A stretch of 64,000 nucleotides of DNA from Apiotrichum sp. Y4204. Taxonomy: Eukaryota; Basidiomycota; Tremellomycetes; Trichosporonales; Trichosporonaceae. Numbering within the stretch: the stretch's first letter is position 1; each line of letters begins with the position of its first letter. Made by a program: the position numbers and the translations under genes. Location: assembly GCA_025531455.1 (NCBI GenBank), contig JAMYHL010000006.1, positions 248,001-312,000 on the forward strand, read 5' to 3'. Of this stretch, positions 57,293 through 64,000 are shown one piece after another. The notes under the pieces were generated by a model. That model worked only from the letters and a program-made list of their open reading frames with translations, did no database searches and was not told the origin of the DNA.

Positions 57293-59790
57293 TCAACAAC
57301 AAAAGTGACAGACGCGCACCATGTTGGCTGGCAGCAAGAGACGGGCTGCCACCAACCCCCCAGAAGCTAGAAACCGAGACTAGACAAGAGAACATACTGT
57401 AGTTGTGGCGGCAGTGGCCCGAATCTGGCGTGTAACTGGCGGACTGCATGCATTGGTTGGTTGCCGGTAGGAATGAGGTGGGGTACACATTGATTGATTT
57501 TGGACATGTGCAACCATCTATAGTGTCGTCTCAAGGTATCTCGATGTCTCGAGCTCTCGAGAAGACAGTGTGCATGACATGACTGGTGATGACACAAGAG
57601 GGGGTAGAAGACCGCGGCCCTCGGCCGGCCCTCGCGCCCTCGGCACCCCGATCTCGTCATGCCCCTGCATCACAGATCGCAGTGCGTGGTGCGCAGTGCT
57701 GTCCGATCCAAGCACAACAGGTCAAGAAGATTAAGATTGTCAAGAGGGTCAAGGGGGTCAAGAGGGTATGAACAGTCCACATAGATCTCACAAGCATCTA
57801 CAAAACTCAATCTCGAGGTCTTGCTCCGTTCTTGTCGGGCTTGGTGATGATGATCCGTAAAGCATCAGCGGCTAGCGGCCAGCGACCACCACCATCCCAT
57901 CAGGTCGTTTTTCGGACGGCGTTGTGCATGAGTTGCACCAGACGTCGTAATCTTCTTGCATACTTGATCCATACCTGTGGAAGGCTCCACGGGAACAGGG
58001 CCCATTCGGCCTTCTGAGTGCTCGGGAAGACTGAAGAATACGCCGAGCGAGTACGCCGAGCGAATATGAGTGTTCGAGAGATGATGACGACCATGACGAT
58101 GCATGCGTCACGCATAGTGCAGGAACTCTTCCTACCTTATACGGTATATCATAATTATCATAACCTCCCTGCTCAACAATGTCGTCCTCCGCGTAATCCC
58201 TCGTCTAGCATTGACTAGAGGACTGCACCAACTGCACCAACTGCACAGCATGCACAGCACACCCTGGCCCACGACAGCCCCTCAGGCCATTAGTCCCTCC
58301 CCCCGTCCCGCCCGCCCCCCTCAGATCCTTCACTGCATAACGTGCCTCGCGGCGGAAGCTTGAGCTTGAGGCCCCCCGCCCTCCCGCGGTTGCTGGTTGC
58401 TCGCCTGGGAGCTGGGATCTAGGGGTATTGAGAGAGGAAACAGGCACAAGGCTGCTAAGGCTGACTCGGTGGCAATTTATTCCCGGACATTCGTTGCGTT
58501 CGTTGTGCTCAGAGAGAGAGAAAGAGAGCATAAGGAGCTCAAGGCCACAAGCCACAAGAAATACTTTTTGCTCCAGATGCCGTCGTAAATGCAGATACAA
58601 GTACAGATTCATAGATCCGTCGTGTGCGGATGCAGTGCTGCTGCGTAGACTACGAGATACGAGACTACGGGGACTACGAGACTACGAGACTACGGCCCAC
58701 TAGAGCCCACTGTGTGGCTCCTGGCTCACGTACTCATGGATCTGGAGTGCTGCAGAGCCGCAGAGCCGCAGAGCCGCAGAGCCGCAGAGCCGCAGAGCGT
58801 GGGCGCGTGGAATTGGAAACCGACCGCCACGCATTGAGCTCGGTCGCGGTCGTGGCAGAGGCAGACGCCACCACTGCCGTTTACGCTCTGTGTGATGCAT
58901 TAATGGCTGCCAATGAGTGTGCTGTGTATTTCACACGCCAACACTATCAACTTTCAGCTTCCAACGCTTGATTGTCTCAAACCTGTCCACCTCTCCACCA
59001 TCACACACCTCCTCATCCTTATCCTGGGCGCCAAAGTCACACACACGCCACTCGGCCCGCTTATACGCTTACATCCCTTTCAGGTGGACGGTGCCACGAG
59101 TCGCACCCAGAGGCCTATACCCCGCGACAACACGTCCGCCTCTCGCGGCCTCTCGCTTGCCTTTTGAGTCTCTGCGAGGTGCTGTGCCGCTCTTCTGTGA
59201 TCCGTGATTTGCACCAGGGCTCTCCTCGTCGCGCAACGCGGCAGTGCACTAGGCAGAGGACATTCGTGGATTTGACATTTGTTTCTGTTTTGCGGCTTCG
59301 GTTGTCGTTGGCAGGGTACTGGCGCGCGCCCCTTTTTGGCCCTTTGTTGTGGTGGCGATAGCCACGTCGTACAGTCGCTGCGGCCTGCGCCTGCGCAACA
59401 TTTCGCACATCACAGGACCACAGTTTGTGGACCGCGTATTACAGTCTACTCTGTCGGCCCGAACATTACTCTTGACAGTCCGGACAGTGAGACAGCGATA
59501 GACGCCCTCATTTCATTCGAGCCGTTTCCATTCCACACGACACCGCATCACGACACTACACTGCAAACACTGGCCGCATCTGTTCCACACGTCGCACATT
59601 CATTGTCTTTCGTCGCATTCTGTTTCCACCTCGCTTTCGGCTGCTTCTCTCGACTTCCCCCGCATCGCATCGGCCGAGATCACCATCACTTGATCTTCAT
59701 CTTGACTCTCGCATTCGCAGCTAGCATCCAGATCCCCGGCACCAGCCCGGCCCTCGACCCCGCTTCAGTCCCTAGTCCGTTTTCCGCGTG
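57293..59790. other. 2.5 kb gene-poor region before the CAP59-family gene
   Basis: It contains the CBR1 3' flank, a tandem repeat at 58752-58799, and a long pyrimidine-rich leader for the next gene. An open frame at 59279-59791 (+) runs into that leader and has no domain, so it is not called. Confidence 0.55.
58752..58799. repeat. tandem repeat, unit GCAGAGCC x6
   Basis: Six copies of an 8-bp unit (the last ending GCG) in a gene-free segment. It is related to the GCAGAGGT array at 22887 and the GCAGAGC array at 23262. Confidence 0.9.
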
Positions 59791-61794
59791 ATGGCAAACG
59801 GCAAGGCCGGCGCGTCCATCTTTTCCCTCTCCACACACCGCCCGCACTCCCCACGCCATTCTCCATCAGGTGTCCCGAACGCGCGCATCAGCATTCCCCG
59901 CCGCCCATTCCACACCCCGCTCGCAATGTCACGCGTACCCCGCCCAGTGTTGCGGCTCGCAGCCATCGCGGGTGTCCTGTTTGTCCTCCTCCTCTTCTGG
60001 AACGGGAAAACAGACGTACTCGAGAACGGAAAGTGGGACACATCCACCGCCTCGGAGCGCCGCGCACAACATGCTGGTGTCCCGTTCTGGAGCTGGGTTG
60101 CTGGCGGCTTGGGCCCGGCAAGAGAACGTCTCGCCTGGTCGGATGTCGCGCGCGACTCGAGAATAGTCCACACAGTACCTGTGCGGAAGGGCGTCGCCCC
60201 GCGTCCCAACCTGTCGCGTCTCAATACCCAGGATCAGGTAAACCGCACGTTCTCGCATCCCGGCCACTCACGCGTGGAGAAGCGCGCCGGAGAGTACTCT
60301 ACAGGCCCGTTGCCGACCCTCCAGGAGGCGTTTGACCATCTCTACCCGCGGTTGAATGACATCAAGGACAAGACCCCTGCTGTCCCCCGCGAACACATCC
60401 TCAACGCGCCGCTCTTCCCGCCATTCCTCACGAAGGATCTCCAGGAACGGTACGCTCATCTCCAGCAGGAGGTCGACGAGGAGACAGGCGAGTGGCTCGC
60501 CGGCACTGAAAAGCGCTACCTCTTCGTCGCCGTCTGCCGCCAGGTTGCGGGCATGCTCGCCGACTGGTACGCCAGCTGGACCGTCATCGCCGACTTCCTC
60601 GGCCCAGAGAGCATGATTGTGTCCCTGCACGAGGGTTCTTCCGATGATGGGAGGTGCGTATCTGCTTGTCCTCGGAGACATGGAGACTTTGATAAGATAT
60701 TAGGAACAGGGGAAACCTCCATTGTCCTATCACCCCAGCTGTTTCAACGCTGACCATCACAGTGGTGAGCTGCTCGATGCGCTCCGCGACCACCTGCTCT
60801 TCATTGGTGTCCCGCCAGAGAATATCTTTGTCAAGACGCACCTCCCATCAATAGACTGGGATCACTCGCACCGCATCGAGATGCTGGCGGACATGCGCAA
60901 CTCGGCCATGGAGCCCATTTTCGCGAGCCAGACACCCCAGTTCGCGCCTGACGGCAAGCCGTGGACTGCAATCGTCTTCCACAACGACGTCTACCTCTCA
61001 GCGACGCACATGCTCGAGCTCCTCCACCAGCACTTTTCGCAGGACGCAGATATGACGTGTGGGTGGGACCACGCAGGCAAGTGGTTCTACGACGGCTGGG
61101 TCGGGCGTGACATGAGCGGCGACTTGTATACTCCGTTCCCCGTTCCTGAGGAGGACCAGCCAAAGCCGCAGAAGGTGAGTTGATACAGGTGGGATGGCGG
61201 GGTGGTCGACTGGGCCAGACCGAGGAAGCCGGCAAGCAGACCGGACATTATCTCGTGCCTGGTATCTCCCATCACCGAAATATTACCACCATCATACTGA
61301 CAACGCAGCTCTTCCTCAACTCGCCAATGACGCGCGAGCGCCACGAGCGCAATCTCCCATACCAGGTCTTTGCAGGCTGGAACGGCATGGTCGTGCTGAA
61401 CCCGACGCCCTTCCTCCCGCCGTACAACGTGCGTTTCCGTCGCGGGAAACCGCGTGCCCCCGACCAGCGCCCAGGGGAGGAGGAGTGCCAGCAGTCCGAG
61501 TCGTCGTTTATTTCCTGGGATTTCTGGAGGTACGGCTTTGGGCGCATCCAGACCGTTCCCGGCGTGCACCTCACGTACGGCAAGGGCGACGCCGGCGTGC
61601 GCGGCTGGGTTGATTTCCCCCGCCCGGACGACGCCTACCCCGAGAAGATTACCTGGAAGGACGAGCCGCCAGAGCGCGTCCGGTGTCACGACTGGCCCGA
61701 CAAGCTCGGAAAGGGATACTGGGCATGGGACACGGTCCGCTGGGTGCCTCCGCCAAAGCTTGAGATTCCGCCGGGAGCGGGTCTGAAGAGCTAA
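59791..61794 (+). CDS. CAP59/CMT1-family glycosyltransferase
   Basis: This family includes the cryptococcal capsule protein Cap59 and the alpha-1,3-mannosyltransferase Cmt1. It is a type II Golgi protein: a basic N-terminus, then a signal anchor (LRLAAIAGVLFVLLLFW), then a luminal catalytic domain. Family blocks are VAVCRQVAGMLADWYASW, FHNDVYLSATHMLELL, ADMTCGWDHAGKWFYDGWVG, VFAGWNGMVVLNPTPF and DFWRYGFGRIQTVPGVH. Three exons give about 590 aa, and the first ATG of the open frame is at 59791. Sequence alone cannot tell Cap59 from Cmt1 function, and similar proteins exist in non-encapsulated fungi. It converges on the aldehyde dehydrogenase gene. Confidence 0.9.
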
Positions 61795-62312
61795 GTCGCT
61801 AGAGGCGGCGCAGCTCTGAATTGCCGTCGGGCTGTCCTGTCTGCGGGCTCGCGCGCACTCATTGACTACGGACGCTCACCATCCATCTTGCAGTGCCATA
61901 GGTACATGGGCGCGATAGCAGTAGTCCAGCGCAGCTGCATCATGTTATTTCACACTACTGGAACCCCACCCGTACTACACCTTCTCTATACCGTTTCCAG
62001 CAGTGAAATCGCATACAAACCTACGAACGTCTATGTACAGCCAGTCATAATGGACGAGCAGACTACGAGCATTACTAACACATCCACAAGGTCGTCAGTT
62101 GAAGATGGGCATGAGTTGACACTCGAGAGAGGGGAATCGAGGATCGTGAGGAGACATGAAAAGTGGTGGGAGAGGACCGAACGTCACAACGCTGGGCCAT
62201 TATGGCTTGAGGCTTTACTTGCGTTGCTCGCTTTGCTTCTCGCTATCTTTCCCCGTGCACCCCATCCGTGCCGCGAGGCCGCCTATCCGGCGTCAACATC
62301 ATCTGCCTACTT
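61795..62312. other. convergent intergenic region
   Basis: About 520 bp between the stops of the CAP59-family gene and the HFD1-type gene. A plus-strand open frame from 62050 has one hydrophobic segment but runs antisense into HFD1, so it is not called. Confidence 0.5.
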
Positions 62313-64000
62313 TCAAAAGCCGAGCTTGGAGCGCAGTCCCGCGACGAGCATCGCAAGGCGGCCGTTCCGCGTGGAAACGCCGATCCACGCACCGATAGCG
62401 ACAATGAGCAGTCCGAGGTACAGCTGGCGGCGCGACTTGCGGCGTGAAATGATCTGGCGCTCCTGCTCGACCGACTCGGGCCGGCTGAACGTGAGGCGCG
62501 GCGCAAGCACCGCGCGCAACATGCGCTGGCCCTTCTCGGTCAAGCTGGGCGGGTAGCGCGACTTTTGAGCAAACTCCATCCACAGGGGAACCTCGACGAC
62601 GGCTGCTGTCAGCTTCTATCGAACGCGAGTAGCTCACCCTTGCGGTGCGAGAACGTGAGGAAGCCGTCGTAGCCGTGGTACTGGCCCCATCCACTCTCGC
62701 CGACACCGCCGAATGGAAGGGTGCGGGCTGCAGTTAGCACTTCATCCACAAACTTGTACTCACAGACGGGAGCCAGGGCGAAGTCGTTCCAGATGGCGGA
62801 GCCGGAGAGGGTCAGGCGAACAGCTGTTGTCAGCACCATCCGAGCATCTACACCTACCCTTGTCAAAGTATGCGCGGCTGGTGGAGCAGACGTAGAGCGC
62901 GAGCGGGGTCTCGCGGGCGTTCACATAACGGATAGCCGCGTCGACATCGTCAACAGGGATGATGGGCAGGACAGGGCCAAAGATCTCCTCCTTGGCGAGA
63001 ATGCCGTCCTCGCCCTCGGCGTTCTTGTTGAGCTTGACAACGTTGATGCCCATGCGGCGGCGGGCCTTGTCCGCCTCACCGCGGTACACAAGCTTGCCGG
63101 AGGTGGCGGCGTACTCCACAGCTGCCTCGATGCGATCATAGTCACGGCTGTTGCGGAGGCACGACGACTGCGGGTGGTCGGCGAGCACGGAGCGGTCCGA
63201 ACCGTGGGGGAAGAAGTCGTCGAGACTGGCATTAGAGTGAAACTCAGAGACTCAATTTAGCGCAGGACTCACGTTTTGATGACAACGTCGACAAACTTGT
63301 CGACAAGGTCCTTGGGGCAGAGAACATAGTCGGGCGTGACGCACATCTACCAATGAGTCAGCTATTCAGAAGGACGGGAGTTGGCTATAGCTGTGTGACA
63401 CCTCATCCACGTCCTCAACGTAGCACACAGGACACATGTCACTCACCTGTCCCGAGTTGAGCACCTTCATGCTAATCATGCGGCGCGCGGCGATCGCGAG
63501 GTCGGCGTCGGGGGCGATAATGACGGGGCTCTTGCCGCCAAGCTGAGGTTAACAGTGTTCCACTCTGTATGCCTACCTCAAGAGTGGTGGGGGTAAGGGT
63601 CTTGGCAGCGGCCTCGGCCACGATCTTGCCCACGGTTCCCGAACCGGTGTAGACGACTGTGTGTGAGTTGGATGCGATGGTACTGGAAGGCAAGGCACGC
63701 ACTGTGGCCCCAGCGCTTCTTGAGAAGGTGGGTGGCCTCGTTGGGTCCACCGTTCACGACGGAATATCCATCAGGGTCGAGGTAGCGGGGAAGAAGCTCC
63801 TCAATGAGCGCGGCCGACGCGGGAGCGTGCTCCGATGTCTGTTGTTAGATGGGTTGGCGACAGCGTGCAACACCCACCTTGATGATTGCGGGGCAGCCGG
63901 CGGCAATGGCGCCGACAAGCGGCGAGAGGGTCAGCTGCCAGGGATAGTTCCATGCGCCGATAATCTGGGCATGTCAGTTCGGGGCGTCACGCCAGGTGCT
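62313..64000 (-). CDS. HFD1: fatty aldehyde dehydrogenase, tail-anchored (5' end outside window)
   Basis: HFD1-type enzymes oxidise long-chain aldehydes from sphingolipid and ether-lipid breakdown to acids with NAD. The visible exons carry ALDH blocks [32 protein letters not shown], the ELGGKSP glutamate motif and [14 protein letters not shown] with the catalytic Cys. [11 protein letters not shown] and [19 protein letters not shown] follow. The C-terminus has a transmembrane helix ([18 protein letters not shown]) after a basic stretch, typical of membrane-bound class 3 ALDHs. Introns split the conserved motifs. The N-terminus lies beyond position 64000. Confidence 0.93.

Noticed and set aside
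59279..59791. 170-codon open frame before the CAP59-family gene
   Set aside because: Ends at the start of the real gene, has no domain and looks like a pyrimidine-rich leader.
61888..62556. Plus-strand open frame with one hydrophobic segment near the right end
   Set aside because: It extends antisense into the HFD1-type coding exon and has no family match.

Overview
This window comes from a nuclear fungal genome, most likely a basidiomycete yeast of the Tremellomycetes, and plausibly Trichosporonales or a relative; the order-level placement is inference. The supporting signs are GC-rich coding DNA with strong C/G third-position use, dense and very short spliceosomal introns (many 30 to 60 nt) with CTNAC-like branch sites close to the acceptor, a CAP59/CMT1-family glycosyltransferase typical of capsule-forming Tremellomycetes, and a basidiomycete gene set. 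There are no operons, transposases, rRNA genes, CRISPR arrays or convincing tRNAs.

Layout from left to right: SEC24 (COPII coat, +) converges on DMC1 (meiotic recombinase, -, about 19 exons). A 2.8 kb gene-free stretch leads to PLB1 (secreted GPI-anchored phospholipase B, +) and RIO2 (40S maturation kinase, +), which converges on an unrecognised gene (-). Next is a membrane-tethered GMC oxidoreductase (-), then a 6.4 kb gene-free segment with short tandem repeats. After it come a run of minus-strand genes: a large low-complexity RGG-type protein, cytochrome c peroxidase, a DUF155/RMD1-family protein and an ACO2-type aconitase. ACO2 shares a divergent promoter region with a methyltransferase that has a histidine-rich N-terminus (+). 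A small candidate two-exon gene and a WHI2-like BTB protein (+) follow, and the latter converges on FOL1 (trifunctional folate enzyme, -). An unrecognised Ser/Pro-rich gene (-) and a 4.5 kb gene-poor region precede a polytopic LCCL-domain protein (-), which is divergent from CBR1 (NADH-cytochrome b5 reductase, +). The window ends with the CAP59/CMT1-family gene (+) converging on a tail-anchored fatty aldehyde dehydrogenase (HFD1-type, -) that runs off the right edge.

Most genes are independent housekeeping functions: secretion, meiosis, ribosome biogenesis, folate and lysine synthesis, redox and lipid metabolism. I see no co-regulated metabolic cluster. The best candidates for novelty are the histidine-rich methyltransferase, the ectodomain-type GMC enzyme, the small candidate gene at 38654, the very short introns and microexons, and the repeat-bearing gene deserts. 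I did not find a clearly undescribed multi-gene system.
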